NCBI GenBank assembly: GCA_021780905.1
Contig: JAJXXW010000018.1
Coordinates: 82,847 to 146,846 of the forward strand
Origin: a bacterium
GTDB lineage: Bacteria > Verrucomicrobiota > Verrucomicrobiia > Limisphaerales > UBA11358
Direction of reading: 5' to 3'
DNA length: 64,000 nucleotides
In this document: positions 1-10,119 of the stretch, one piece after another
How the letters are laid out: every line of letters starts with the position of its first letter
Position numbering within the stretch: position 1 is the stretch's first letter
Notes under the pieces: model-generated
What the model was told of the DNA's origin: nothing
Databases searched by the model: none
What the model saw: the letters and a program-made list of their open reading frames with translations, nothing else
Made by a program: the position numbers and the translations under genes

Positions 1-1
1 T

Positions 2-2596
2 CAGACTCTGCGCGGCAAAAGCGCGCCCTACATCCCCGGCTGGGATTGCCACGGTCTGCCGATTGAGTTCAAAGTCTCCCAGGAAATGCACAAGGCCGGC
101 AAAACCGACGCCGACGCCGCGACTATCCGCAAAGCCTGCGAAGCCTACGCCCGCAAATATATTGATCTCCAGCGCGGTCAGTTTAAGCGCCTCGGCGTGC
201 TCGGCGATTGGGAAAATCCCTATCTCACGTTGAACAAGGAATACGAAGCCGATGAACTGCGCCTGTTCGCGGACATCGTTGCCAAGGGCTTTGTTTATCG
301 CGGCAAGAAGCCCGTCTATTGGAGCATTCCCTGCCGCACGGCGCTCGCCGAGGCCGAAGTCGAATACGCCGACCACGTCAGCCAGAGCGTCTTCGTGAAG
401 TTTAAGGTTTTTCAGCTTCCTGAATTTGTTCAAGGCTTGGAGCTTGCGGAAAAAGCCTCTCCGTCAAATTCATGTGTCGTAATTTGGACGACAACGCCGT
501 GGACATTGCCGGCAAACCTCGCAGTTGCTTTCAATCCGAAACTTCAATACTCACTGGTTTTGGTTGGCAGCGAGCAATATTTCATTCTCTCGGCTCTGGT
601 TTCTGCGGTTGCGGAAAAATGTAAATGGGGGAAATACGAAACGCTCACAACATTTCCGGGCAGCGACCTCGAAGGCTTGGAATATCAACATCCATTTTGC
701 AGCCGGCAAGGCGAAGCATTTCCTGCCGAGTTTGTCACCGCCGACACCGGCACTGGCTTCGTCCACATCGCGCCCGGCCACGGTCAGGACGACTACCATC
801 TCGGCCGCGCGCAGGGCTTGCCGGTTTATTCGCCGGTAGATGACGACGGGAAATTTGCTTACACGAACGATTTGCCAGTGGAACAGCAAATGCCGGCCGA
901 GTTAGTCGGCAAATCCATTCTGGAAAAGCACGGCAAGAGTGACGCCAATGAAGCTGTGCTGCACGAACTCCGCGTCCGCCACGCGCTGTTGCATCAGGAA
1001 AATTACCATCACAGCTACCCGCATTGCTGGCGCAGCAAGACGCCGATCATTTTCCGCGCGATGGACCAATGGTTCATCAAGATTGACCACCATCATTTCC
1101 GCGAACAGGCCGTTGCCGAGATTGACCGCGTGAGCTGGATTCCTGATTGGGGCGTGAATCGCATCAAAGGCGCGGTGCAATCGCGGCCCGACTGGTGCAT
1201 CAGCCGCCAGCGTTCGTGGGGCGTGCCGCTGCCCGCGTTTTATGACGCCAAAGGCGAAGCCATCCTGAACAAAGACGTCATCTGCAACGTCGCCAATTTA
1301 ATCGAGCAACACGGCTCAAACATCTGGTTCGAGAAATCTGCCGCCGAATTGTGGGCGCTGGTGAAGCCCGCGAACTGGTCCGGCGCGGATGCCGTGACCA
1401 AATCCAACGACACGCTGGATGTCTGGATTGATTCCGGCAGTTCCTCGCGCGCCGTCATTGCGCGTCGAAAGGAAATCGCCGGGAAAGAAAAACCGTTTCA
1501 GGCGGATATGTATTTGGAGGGTTCCGACCAGCATCGCGGCTGGTTTCAATCCTCGCTCCTGCTCTCACTCGCGGGCAACGGCGCGGCACCGTTCAAGACC
1601 GTATTGACGCACGGCTTCATGGTGGACGCCGACCGCGAGAAGATTTCAAAGAGCAAGCAGGGCGCTTACGAGAAACCGCAGACCGCCGAGGCCTACGTCA
1701 AAAAATACGGCGCGGACGTCGTGCGGCTGTGGGTGGCGTCGCAGGACTTCCGCAACGACATCGTCGTGAGCGAGGAACGCGTCAACAAAGTGGGCGAGAC
1801 CTATCGCGGCGTCCGCAACGCGCTGCGCTACCAGCTCTCAAATCTTTACGATTTCGATCCCGCGCAACACTCCGTGGCCGACGACAGATTGACCGGCCTC
1901 GACCGCTGGATTCTCGGCGAATTTTCCAAACTGGAAACCGACGTCGTCGCCGCCTACGACAAATACGATTTCCACGTCGTCTATCAAAAAGTCAGCCAGT
2001 TCATCGCCGTGGAACTCTCGTCCGTCTATCACGACGTCATCAAGGACCGGCTCTACACCGACGCCGCGAATTCGCCGCGCCGCCGCTCCACGCAGACCGC
2101 GCTGCACCGGCTGGTGAGCGGCCTGTGCCAGCTGCTCGCGCCGGTTTTGGCGTTCACGGCGGATGAAGCATGGGAATTTATTCCCGGCAAACCGACCGGC
2201 TCGGTGCATGAAAGCGAATTTAAGCAATGCACTCTGACGCTAGACCCTGATGAAATTGGAAAATGGGTCTGGCTCAAACAGTGGCGTGAAAAAATTCTTC
2301 CTGAATTGGAAAAAGCGCGCCAAGCCAAAACCATCGGCAAAGCTCTGGATGCAAAAATCGAATTCGTTGTTCCTCAAGTTCAGTGGCAATTGTCTGATTC
2401 TGAATTGCTCCGCGAACTCGTCAATGTTTCCGCGTTGAAAATTACGGTTGGCGAGACTGATTCACTTGTTGTTTCCAAAGCCGACGGCCAGAAATGCGAG
2501 CGCTGCTGGCATTGGGAAACGGACATTGGCAAGAACCCCGAACACCCGACGATTTGCGGACGCTGCACCGAAGCGGTGCTGCAATTCAAAGCCTGA
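2..2596 (+). CDS. ileS: Isoleucyl-tRNA synthetase, 5'-truncated by window edge
   Basis: Class I aminoacyl-tRNA synthetase that charges tRNA-Ile in the cytoplasm. The reading frame is open from base 2, before the first ATG at 86, and encodes GWDCHGLPIE, which contains the HIGH-type ATP motif, so the true start lies outside the window. The KMSKS-type motif appears as KISKSKQG near codon 540 of the ORF. The editing (CP1) domain lies between these motifs. The C-terminus has a zinc-knuckle pattern, CERCWHW followed by CGRC, typical of bacterial IleRS. About 864 residues are visible, so perhaps 50-60 N-terminal residues are missing. The next gene is convergent. Identification is secure. Confidence 0.97.
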   Translation, partial: QTLRGKSAPYIPGWDCHGLPIEFKVSQEMHKAGKTDADAATIRKACEAYARKYIDLQRGQFKRLGVLGDWENPYLTLNKEYEADELRLFADIVAKGFVYRGKKPVYWSIPCRTALAEAEVEYADHVSQSVFVKFKVFQLPEFVQGLELAEKASPSNSCVVIWTTTPWTLPANLAVAFNPKLQYSLVLVGSEQYFILSALVSAVAEKCKWGKYETLTTFPGSDLEGLEYQHPFCSRQGEAFPAEFVTADTGTGFVHIAPGHGQDDYHLGRAQGLPVYSPVDDDGKFAYTNDLPVEQQMPAELVGKSILEKHGKSDANEAVLHELRVRHALLHQENYHHSYPHCWRSKTPIIFRAMDQWFIKIDHHHFREQAVAEIDRVSWIPDWGVNRIKGAVQSRPDWCISRQRSWGVPLPAFYDAKGEAILNKDVICNVANLIEQHGSNIWFEKSAAELWALVKPANWSGADAVTKSNDTLDVWIDSGSSSRAVIARRKEIAGKEKPFQADMYLEGSDQHRGWFQSSLLLSLAGNGAAPFKTVLTHGFMVDADREKISKSKQGAYEKPQTAEAYVKKYGADVVRLWVASQDFRNDIVVSEERVNKVGETYRGVRNALRYQLSNLYDFDPAQHSVADDRLTGLDRWILGEFSKLETDVVAAYDKYDFHVVYQKVSQFIAVELSSVYHDVIKDRLYTDAANSPRRRSTQTALHRLVSGLCQLLAPVLAFTADEAWEFIPGKPTGSVHESEFKQCTLTLDPDEIGKWVWLKQWREKILPELEKARQAKTIGKALDAKIEFVVPQVQWQLSDSELLRELVNVSALKITVGETDSLVVSKADGQKCERCWHWETDIGKNPEHPTICGRCTEAVLQFKA

Positions 2597-2682
2597 TTTC
2601 AAGGTTGTGGTGCTGCCTCGTTTTTTCGAGGAACAAAAGCTGCCGCATTTTGTTTGGCTGTGCCTATTTGTTCCGGTCTATT

Positions 2683-5600
2683 TCACGCCACCGGCTTCGG
2701 CGTTTGTTGCCGCAGGAACCAGAGGTGCATTTGGATCAGCAAATAATACACCACCGGCGTGGCGATGAGCGACAGCACCACGGAAATGAACAGCGCCCCG
2801 ATGACGGCGACACCCAGCGGCTGGAGCATCTGCGCCCCCGTGCCCGCGCCCCAGGCCAGCGGCAACATGCCCAGCGCCGCCGCCAGCGAGGTCATCAGCA
2901 CCGGCCGCAACCGGCGATGGCCCGCCTGCACCAGCGCCTCGATCAGTTCCACGTCTTGCGCCCGCAATTGCTGGAAATAATCCAGCACCAAAATGCCGTT
3001 CTTGGCGACGATGCCGACCCCAATGATGATGCCGAGGAAAGAGATGATATTGAGCGAAATGTCGGAAAGCCACAGCGCCGCCAGGGAGCCGAACAAGGCC
3101 AGCACCGAGCCAAAGACAATCGCGATCGGCTCGTAAAACGAGCGGAATTCGATGAGCAGCACGGTGAACACCAGCAGAATCGCGGCGATGAGCACCGCGA
3201 GCAGGTTGCGGAAGGATTCCTGCTGTTGCTGATAAAGCCCGCCGTATTCCACGGAACCGGGCGGCAGCCACTGGTCATGGCTCAATGCGGCCTGGATTTC
3301 GCGCATGGCGGTGCCGAGGTCAACGCCTTCCAGCCGCGCGGAAACGATGTTGTCCTGCCGCAAATTGTCGCGGTTCAATTCCACTTCGGCGGGTGCGACG
3401 TTCAGATCGGCGACTTGATTCAATCGGACGACCGCGCCGGTCGTGGTGCGCATCGGCACGTCGCGCAGTTTGGAAATGGTGTTCACGCTGCCGGGCTCGG
3501 CCATCACTCGGATGTCCACCGTGCGGTCGCCTTGCAGCAAGTAGGACGAAACTTGGCCGAGCAGCGCGGTGTTGACGGCGTCGGCGATGTCCTGTGCAGA
3601 CAGGCCAAAGCGTTCGGCGTCGGCGGGCCGCACACGCAGATTGATGGACGGGCCGGTTTCGGTCAGGCCGCTGAACGTGTCCACCACGCCGGGAATGTCC
3701 TTGAGTTGTTTCTCCACGCGCGGCGCGGTTTTCTGCAGCCATTTCAAATCGGGCGAGAACAAATAAATTTCAACCGGTGTGGGCGCCAATTGCAAATCAC
3801 CGGTCAGATCCTCCAGGTAGCCGTGAAAATCCCAGCGCACCATCGGAAAGCGCCGGTTGAAGTCGCGGCGCATTTGGGCGAGCACCTCGTCGGTGGAATG
3901 GTTCCGGTTCGCCTTGAGTTTGATGAGATAATCACCCATGTATGGCTCGGTGATGAACGGGCCGAGCTGCGTGCCCAGCCGGCGGGAATAACCTTCCACG
4001 TCGGCGTTGGTGCGGATGATTTGTTCCGCCTCATCCAACACGCGCGCGGTTTCGGCGAGGCTGGTGCCCGGCTGCGCCGTGAAATCCATGACGAATCCTC
4101 CCTCGTCAAAATCCGGGAGAAAGCCGGTTTCCAACTGGCGGAAAATCAGGCTGCCGGCGGCCAGAATCACCGCGCAGCCGAGCAACGTCAGCCACGCGTG
4201 CCGCAACGACCAGCGGACGGAGGCTTCATAAATCCGCAGCACCGGCCGCAACACAAAACCGGCCCCGTCGCCAGACGAATCCGATTTGCCCCGTCCGCGA
4301 ATGAACCACGCGGCCAGCGACGGCGTCAGCGTGATGGCCAGAACCAGCGACACGAGCAGCGCCACCACCATCGTCAGGCCCAGCGCGCGAAAAAACACGC
4401 CGGCCATGCCGTTCAGATACGCCAGCGGCAGGAACACCACCACCGGCGTCAGCGTCGAGCCGACGAGCGCGGTCAGGATTTCTCCCATCGCCTCGTGAAT
4501 GCCTTCCAGCCGCGGCCGGCCCGCCGCCAGCTTGTGGCACATCGCTTCGACGACGATGATGGCGTTGTCAATGATGAGGCCGATGGACGCCGCGACCCCG
4601 CCGAGCGTCATCATGTTAAAACTCATTCCCGTCACTTTCAGGATGACGAATGTGATCAGCACGGAAATCGGAATGGTGACGATAGCCGTCCAGACGCTGC
4701 CCCAGTTTTTCAGGAAGAAAAAGAGAATGAACACCGACAGGATGAGGCCGAAAATGATGGCGTCCCGAACGCTGCCCACGGAATCCTCCACGAATTGGGA
4801 TTGATCATAAAAGAACGTCAGGTGCATGTCCGGCGGAAGCTCGTGACGCAACTGCGCGAGCTGGCTTTTCAATTCCGAGGCGATTGCCAGCACACTGGCG
4901 TCCGGCTGGCTTTCGATGTTGAACAAAACGGCCTGCCGCCCTTGCGCCGTGATGCTGGTGTAGGCCGGCGCCGGCCCGCGGGCCACCGCCGCCACGTCTT
5001 TGATTTGGACCGGATGGCCGCCGCGGACCGCGATCACCACGCTGCCGATGTCGTCTGGCGAATGGACGCGGCCGTCCACCGTCGTCAGGTAAAGGTGGTG
5101 GTTTTCGACGATCATGCCGGCGGCGGCGACGGGATTATTTTTTGTCAGCGCGTCGCTCACGTCCTGTAGGCCGAGATGCGCGGCCTGCAATTTTAGTGGG
5201 TCCACGACGACGTGATATTCCGGCACCTGGCCGCCTTCGATTTCCACCTTGGCCACGCCGGGAATTTGCAGGAAGAGCGGCTTGATTTGGTAATTGGCCG
5301 TGTCCCACAAGTCCATCAGGGTGCGGTTGGAACTCGTCAGGCTGATGCCGATGATCGGGTAGCTCAACGAAAACGCCACGCGCGAAACGTCGGTCTGCGC
5401 CGTGGTTGGCAGATCTCCGCGGATTTCCGAAAGCTGGCCCAGCACGTAAAGTTCCGCGCGCTGCATGTCCGCGCCCCAGTTGAAGATCACGTTGACGATG
5501 GCCGAGCCGCGCGCCGTGGAGGAGCGCACCGACACCACGCCGGGAATGCTCTTCATGGACTCCTCAATCGGGCGCGTGACGGCCGCCATCATTTCGTTGG

Positions 5601-5784
5601 CCGGCATGATGCCGTTGTTCACCAGGACGACGATGCGCGGAAAATCCGTCTGCGGAAAAACCGAGGACGGCGTCCGCATCGCGGAAAAGATTCCCGCCAG
5701 ACACAACACCACCGCGATGAAGGTGATGGAAACCGCGTGGTGGGTGGCGAATCTGCCCAAGCCTGATAAGGATTTGGCGTTCAT
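2683..5784 (-). CDS. RND efflux transporter permease (AcrB/MexB-like)
   Basis: Inner-membrane proton-driven pump of the resistance-nodulation-division superfamily, 1033 residues, the usual family length. The N-terminus has a transmembrane segment (SITFIAVVLCLAGIF) followed by the first periplasmic porter domain. A run of membrane helices spans about residues 340-500, including GLIIDNAIIVVEA with the conserved charged residue of TM4. A second porter domain and a second helix bundle follow, the latter containing GIIIGVGIVAKNGILV. The start codon overlaps the stop of the membrane-fusion gene (ATGA), so translation is probably coupled. It is the last gene of the TolC-MFP-RND operon. Substrate cannot be predicted; metal (HME) and drug (HAE) types are not cleanly separable by eye. 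Confidence 0.93.
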   Translation of the reverse strand: MNAKSLSGLGRFATHHAVSITFIAVVLCLAGIFSAMRTPSSVFPQTDFPRIVVLVNNGIMPANEMMAAVTRPIEESMKSIPGVVSVRSSTARGSAIVNVIFNWGADMQRAELYVLGQLSEIRGDLPTTAQTDVSRVAFSLSYPIIGISLTSSNRTLMDLWDTANYQIKPLFLQIPGVAKVEIEGGQVPEYHVVVDPLKLQAAHLGLQDVSDALTKNNPVAAAGMIVENHHLYLTTVDGRVHSPDDIGSVVIAVRGGHPVQIKDVAAVARGPAPAYTSITAQGRQAVLFNIESQPDASVLAIASELKSQLAQLRHELPPDMHLTFFYDQSQFVEDSVGSVRDAIIFGLILSVFILFFFLKNWGSVWTAIVTIPISVLITFVILKVTGMSFNMMTLGGVAASIGLIIDNAIIVVEAMCHKLAAGRPRLEGIHEAMGEILTALVGSTLTPVVVFLPLAYLNGMAGVFFRALGLTMVVALLVSLVLAITLTPSLAAWFIRGRGKSDSSGDGAGFVLRPVLRIYEASVRWSLRHAWLTLLGCAVILAAGSLIFRQLETGFLPDFDEGGFVMDFTAQPGTSLAETARVLDEAEQIIRTNADVEGYSRRLGTQLGPFITEPYMGDYLIKLKANRNHSTDEVLAQMRRDFNRRFPMVRWDFHGYLEDLTGDLQLAPTPVEIYLFSPDLKWLQKTAPRVEKQLKDIPGVVDTFSGLTETGPSINLRVRPADAERFGLSAQDIADAVNTALLGQVSSYLLQGDRTVDIRVMAEPGSVNTISKLRDVPMRTTTGAVVRLNQVADLNVAPAEVELNRDNLRQDNIVSARLEGVDLGTAMREIQAALSHDQWLPPGSVEYGGLYQQQQESFRNLLAVLIAAILLVFTVLLIEFRSFYEPIAIVFGSVLALFGSLAALWLSDISLNIISFLGIIIGVGIVAKNGILVLDYFQQLRAQDVELIEALVQAGHRRLRPVLMTSLAAALGMLPLAWGAGTGAQMLQPLGVAVIGALFISVVLSLIATPVVYYLLIQMHLWFLRQQTPKPVA

Positions 5785-6824
5785 TGCGCGGCAGCGGAGT
5801 GGGTCGCCGACGTTTCGTCCGCCGGATGGGCGATTTGAATTTTGGTTTTGTCCGGCAACCCGTAAGCGCCGACCGTCACCACGGAATCGCCAGTCTTGAG
5901 TCCCGGCGCGTTGATTTCGACCCAGCCGTCCTCGCGCAAACCGGTCTGCACCGGCGTTTGCGTCGCCGTGTCGCCGTGGATCAGCGAAATGACGCTCGCG
6001 CCGTTTTCATCCGTGACCACGCTTTCGGCCGGCGCGGCCAGGCAATTCGTGTGAACCGCCGTCACGATGCGCAGCGGGGAAAACTCTCCCGGCCGCAAGC
6101 CGCTGTTCGCCGGCAACAGCGCACGCACCCGCACCGTGCCGTTGTCCCGGCTCACCTCCGGGCTGACAAACGAAAGCTCCGTCGTCACCGGCGGCTCGCT
6201 TAGAACTTCGACCTGATCACCCGCCTTCAAATCTTTTGCTTCCGCCGCCGGGATTTGGGCGCTCACGACGAGCCGATTCAAATCCATCACTTCCGCGACC
6301 ACCGTGGTCAAATCCACCGCCTGGCCGGGTTTGACGTTGACGCGCACGGCGGTGCCGGACAACGGCGCGGTGACGCGCAGCAAGGCCAGTTGCACCTCGG
6401 CGTCCTGCAAATTTTTCAACGACGTGTTTTGTTGCGCGAATAATTGTTTTTGCCGCGCCACCTGCTGTTCCGCATAGGCAAAGGTCGCCGCGCCGGAATT
6501 CAATTCCATCAGCACGTCGCCCTTTTCAACGTGCTGGCCTTCGACCACGGAAATTTGGGCAACCACCCCGGCGACCGGCGCGGAAATCTGCGCCCCGGCC
6601 GGCGGCGTGTCACCCGTGGCCGGCGCAGTTTCCACCATGCCGTAGCCCTGAACGTAACGGTGGAGCGTGGCCAGCTTGAGCGCGCCGGTCTGCACGGTGA
6701 CGAGGGTCGGGATGGTTTCGTCGGTATTCGTTTCCGGCACCGCGCCCCGGGATTTCAGAAACGCGAGCAGACCCAGTCCAGCGCCCAACACAAGGAGGCC
6801 GACCACAATGATTTTTCTTTTCAT
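5781..6824 (-). CDS. RND efflux periplasmic adaptor (membrane-fusion protein, HlyD/MFP family)
   Basis: Periplasmic adaptor that links the inner-membrane RND pump to the outer-membrane channel. It has 347 residues. A single N-terminal hydrophobic segment (IIVVGLLVLGAGLGLLAFL) acts as anchor or signal. A lipoyl/barrel-sandwich half (PVAGVVAQISVVEGQHVEKGDVL), a short hairpin (EQQVARQKQLFAQQ), the returning lipoyl half (PLSGTAVRVNVKPGQAV) and a beta-barrel and membrane-proximal domain follow. The start overlaps the TolC-gene stop (ATGA), and its own stop overlaps the RND start in the same way, so all three are translationally coupled. Confidence 0.92.
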   Translation of the reverse strand: MKRKIIVVGLLVLGAGLGLLAFLKSRGAVPETNTDETIPTLVTVQTGALKLATLHRYVQGYGMVETAPATGDTPPAGAQISAPVAGVVAQISVVEGQHVEKGDVLMELNSGAATFAYAEQQVARQKQLFAQQNTSLKNLQDAEVQLALLRVTAPLSGTAVRVNVKPGQAVDLTTVVAEVMDLNRLVVSAQIPAAEAKDLKAGDQVEVLSEPPVTTELSFVSPEVSRDNGTVRVRALLPANSGLRPGEFSPLRIVTAVHTNCLAAPAESVVTDENGASVISLIHGDTATQTPVQTGLREDGWVEINAPGLKTGDSVVTVGAYGLPDKTKIQIAHPADETSATHSAAAQ

Positions 6825-8218
6825 TTTAAAGGTTCAGAATGAGTTTTTTGCGCCGCCTCCAGCGTGGCCACTGGCAGCGTCAGCGGACTTTGCACGGCGT
6901 CCTCCAGCGCGCCGAGCGCCCGCTGCAACTGCGCCGCGCTGTCGAGCCGGGTGAGCAGGGTATTGGTCAATTCCAGTTGCGAGTTGAGCACGTCCAGCCG
7001 GTCCGCCGCGCCGGTCTGGAGCTGCGCCTCGGCGGATTTTTGCTGCCGCTGTTCGGCGGTTAGCAGCTCGTCGCTGGTCTGCAATTGTTCCTGGGCCACG
7101 CGCCAGCCCGCCACCGCGCGGTCAATCTCGCCGATGATCTGCGCCTGCAACGCGATGAATTTCGCGGCGGCCAGTTTCCGCCGCGCTTCCGCCTCGGCAA
7201 TCGGCCCCTGGTTCTGGTCAAGGATGGGCAGCTCCAGCGTGACACCGAGGCTCCATTGATTGTCGCCGGCGTTGCCGGAATTCCACGCGTAGCCGGGGCC
7301 GAGGTGCAGGTCGGGATACTGCTTGGCGACCTGCAATTGCAAATCCGCCTCCGCCGCCGCGTAGTCGGCGAGCGCGGCCAGCACGTCCGGCCGCGACCGC
7401 AGCGCCACGCGCCGCGCTTCGGCGGAAGTCAGCGCCGGCACGTCGCGCGGGGAAAAATTGAAGTCAAATTTTTTGTCCGCCAGCGCGGCTTCACTCAGGC
7501 CGAGCGCCTCGGCCAGTCGCGAATGGGCATCCGCCCGCAGGGCCAGCGCCGCGCTCAAATCCGACTGGGTTTTGTTCAGCGCAATCTGCGCCACGGTGAG
7601 TTCCGGCCGGGAAATCTCGCCCGCGTCGAACCGCTGCTGGAGCCGCCGCACAATTTCGTTTTGCGTGGCGAATTGTTTTTGCAGCAGGCTCGCGCGCCGG
7701 CCGGCGGTTTGGAAATCGAGCAGGCTGGCGCGGACGCCGCTGCGGACCTGCCACACGGCGGACACAAAACTCCAGCGCGCGGATTCGGAGATTTTTTCCG
7801 CCTCGGCGAGCCGCTTGCCGCGCTTGCCGGCGGTCTCAATCGGCAGATCAAACGTCACCGGCACGAGCCACGGGCTGTAATTACCGGGGATTTGCGTGTC
7901 GTAGCCAGGCGCGACGGACACGGACGGATTCGGCCGCGCGCCCGCCGTTTTCAAGCCGGCCGAGGCGACGAGCCATTGCGCCCGGGCGACCTCGAGGCTG
8001 GGATGAAAATAAAATCCGGCGAGCGTAAGCTCCTGAAAATCCCAGTTCGTCTGGGGCCAGGTTTTGAATTCGCGGCCGAGGTTTTGTTCGAGGAATTTTT
8101 TCAGGCCGGCGTCGTCGAGCCGGCGCGATTCCAGGGCTGCCGCCGTTTTTTCCGGCGCAAGCGGCTGCGGACGGTAATGCGCGCAGCCGGCGGCAAAAAG
8201 GAGGATGGCGGCAAACAT
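6821..8218 (-). CDS. TolC-like outer-membrane efflux lipoprotein (OEP family)
   Basis: Outer-membrane channel subunit of the tripartite efflux system. I place the start at the ATG at 8218. It gives MFAAILLFAAGCAHYRP, a lipoprotein signal with lipobox AAGC, and 465 residues. The longer 531-residue ORF runs into the remnant kinase gene upstream and is unlikely. Two OEP repeats are visible, rich in coiled-coil helices (e.g. AEAEARRKLAAAKFIAL and ELTNTLLTRLDSAAQLQ). The sequence resembles CusC/OprM-like outer-membrane factors. It is the first intact gene of the efflux operon, lying about 100 bp downstream of the broken sensor kinase. Confidence 0.88.
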   Translation of the reverse strand: MFAAILLFAAGCAHYRPQPLAPEKTAAALESRRLDDAGLKKFLEQNLGREFKTWPQTNWDFQELTLAGFYFHPSLEVARAQWLVASAGLKTAGARPNPSVSVAPGYDTQIPGNYSPWLVPVTFDLPIETAGKRGKRLAEAEKISESARWSFVSAVWQVRSGVRASLLDFQTAGRRASLLQKQFATQNEIVRRLQQRFDAGEISRPELTVAQIALNKTQSDLSAALALRADAHSRLAEALGLSEAALADKKFDFNFSPRDVPALTSAEARRVALRSRPDVLAALADYAAAEADLQLQVAKQYPDLHLGPGYAWNSGNAGDNQWSLGVTLELPILDQNQGPIAEAEARRKLAAAKFIALQAQIIGEIDRAVAGWRVAQEQLQTSDELLTAEQRQQKSAEAQLQTGAADRLDVLNSQLELTNTLLTRLDSAAQLQRALGALEDAVQSPLTLPVATLEAAQKTHSEPLK

Positions 8219-8316
8219 CGAACCTTCAACCTTCAACGTCCAACGCCCGCGTGAAATCAGGAACGGCCCGCGCGGCCGATGGGGTGTTCGAGGTTCGAGG
8301 TTCGGTGTCGGAGGTT

Positions 8317-8873
8317 TCATGGTTTGGTTGCCAACGGCAGTTGCACGGTGACCATTGTCGGCTTCGACGGCTCGGAGGCAACCCGAATTTTTCCGCCGTG
8401 CGCGGAGACAATCCACTGCGCGATGCTCAGGCCGAGGCCGCAGCCGTCCCCGGCGGCATCGTGCGCCGGGTCGCCGCGAAAGAACGGCTCGAACACGCGC
8501 GGTAAAATTTCCGGCGGGATGTTTTTGCCGGTGTTGGTGATTGTCAGTTCGGCCAGCGCACCGTCGCGCCGCAGGGCTGGTTGTATTTGACGGCGTTGTC
8601 GGCCAGGTTCAGCAAAAGCTGGCGCAGCCGGTGCCGGTCGCCCCGGATTTGAATTTCTTCACAGACGGCCAGGTGGACGGAATGACCGGCGGGCTTGGCG
8701 AGAATCTGCGCGTCGGCAAAACGTCACGGACGATTTCATCGAGCGCAATGGTTTCAAACTTCAGCGCAATCTGGCCGGCATCAGCCTTGGTGAGCCGCTG
8801 GATTTCATCCAGTTGGCCGAGCAGTTTTTCCCGCTGGGCCGGCGGGAGCGTTTCCGCGCCGCTGGCCAAAAAA
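8317..8873 (-). pseudogene. Sensor histidine kinase remnant, N-terminally truncated and frameshifted
   Basis: Translation across three frames recovers the C-terminal half of a two-component sensor kinase. The first part is the second helix of the dimerisation domain (LGQLDEIQRLTKADAGQIAL). After a frame change near 8718-8721, in a run of four A, come the N box (LLLNLADNAVKYN) and its context. After another frame change near 8560-8575 come G1-like NTGKNIPPEILPRVFEPFF and G2 GCGLGLSIAQWIVSAHGGK, ending in TGA at 8317. The phospho-acceptor His region, sensor and membrane parts are absent. The coding homology begins directly at the stop of the adjacent beta-propeller gene. Such kinases usually control the neighbouring RND operon together with a response regulator, and none is present here. 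Two indels plus the truncation argue for decay over a sequencing error. Confidence 0.85.
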
Positions 8874-9884
8874 TCATTCCGGCCCGTAAACCAGAACCTT
8901 GAAGCTGCCGGGCACCATCCGGCCGCGCCGCTGGCCGGCGGCGGGTTCTTCAAACTTCGCCGCCGCGAGATAAATTTTGTGCGTCGCCGGATCAATCGTC
9001 ATGGTCCGTGCGCCCTTTTCCGTTTTCAACGTTTGCACCACCGTCAGCTTGTCGCCGTCCTCTTTCGCAATCGTGACCGTGCCATCGCCACAGGAGGCAA
9101 AGGCGAACTGCGTGGCCGGATCAAACGCGTTCGCGTCCACGCCATCGCCAATCGGCACGCGGGCCAGAACTTTTCCGCTGGTGCTGTCCAGCATCACCAT
9201 CAGTTTGTTGCCGCAGCCGAGGAAGAGCCGGTGGTTCTGCTCGTCGAACGCCAGGCCGCTCGCCTCTTCGCCCGGCGCAATCGGCCAGCGGTTCACGACT
9301 GCATGCTTCTTGGTGTCAATCGCGACGAGTTCGCTCTGGTCTTCGAGGTTGTTGAACACCAGGCCCGCCTTGGAATCGGCCTGCGCGAACTCCGGTTTGC
9401 CGCCGAGCGGAATCGTGGCGACGACCTTTTCCGTCTTCGCGTCAATCACCGTCGCGGAACTGCCACGCCCGTTGAACGTGTAAAATTCCTGCTGGCCCGG
9501 CTCAAAAATCATTCCATCCGGATTCGCGCCCGTGTCCACCTTGGAAAGAATCTGCAAGGTTTTCAGGTCCACAATCGCGCCCTTGTTTTCACGGCCGCAA
9601 GTGACCAGGCCGCGATTCAACTCCGGCGCGACGGCGATGCCGTGGACGCCGGGCGTGTTGGTGATTTCGCCGACGACCGCGTCCTTGGCGAGATCAATCA
9701 CCACGACCTTCGTGGCGTGGCTGACGTAAAGCCGCTGCGCCGCCGAATCCACCGACAGGTAATCCCAGCCGCCGTCACCGCCGACGGGGATTTCCTTGAT
9801 GAACTGATACGGTCCCACGGCGCGGCCGGGGATGGCGGCGGTTGCGGCCAGGGCAAACAGAAGGGGGAACAGGATTTTCTTCAT
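8874..9884 (-). CDS. Exported YncE-like beta-propeller protein
   Basis: 336 residues with a Sec-type signal (MKKILFPLLFALAATAAIPGRA). The mature part consists of repeated beta-propeller blades of the YncE/YVTN or NHL kind. Recurring units look like RLYVSHATKVVVIDLAKDAVVGEI, ATVIDAKTEKVVATIPLGG and LMVMLDSTSGKVLARVPIG, each roughly 40-45 residues apart, giving about seven blades. The protein should be periplasmic or surface exposed. No catalytic role can be read from it; family members act as binding or scaffold proteins. Its 3' end abuts the kinase remnant with no spacer, which suggests that a deletion joined them. Confidence 0.82.
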   Translation of the reverse strand: MKKILFPLLFALAATAAIPGRAVGPYQFIKEIPVGGDGGWDYLSVDSAAQRLYVSHATKVVVIDLAKDAVVGEITNTPGVHGIAVAPELNRGLVTCGRENKGAIVDLKTLQILSKVDTGANPDGMIFEPGQQEFYTFNGRGSSATVIDAKTEKVVATIPLGGKPEFAQADSKAGLVFNNLEDQSELVAIDTKKHAVVNRWPIAPGEEASGLAFDEQNHRLFLGCGNKLMVMLDSTSGKVLARVPIGDGVDANAFDPATQFAFASCGDGTVTIAKEDGDKLTVVQTLKTEKGARTMTIDPATHKIYLAAAKFEEPAAGQRRGRMVPGSFKVLVYGPE

Positions 9885-10119
9885 GGAAAAACGGTTTGAA
9901 TTGGACTACTCACCAAATGGTTGCCGCTTGGGGCGGCAACGTCAACCCACAACATCCACGCCGGCGGCGGCGCAAGCTTTTTGTTTCATGCGGCGGAGAT
10001 CGAATCGCGAGATGCCGGTGCCGGCGGGAAAATTTTGCGCGGCTGAAACGGCAGTAGTGGCCGGCACAGGCTGGCGGGGGCGATGAATCACCGGCGGGCG
10101 GAACAGCCGTCCATCGGTT

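Noticed and set aside
2613-2630. CCTCG-TTTTTT-CGAGG hairpin after ileS as terminator
   Set aside because: Stem of only five base pairs and no T-run after it.
2494-5169. 891-codon plus-strand ORF
   Set aside because: Antisense to the RND pump gene; composition (His/Arg/Gln-rich, no domains) is typical of a GC-driven shadow frame.
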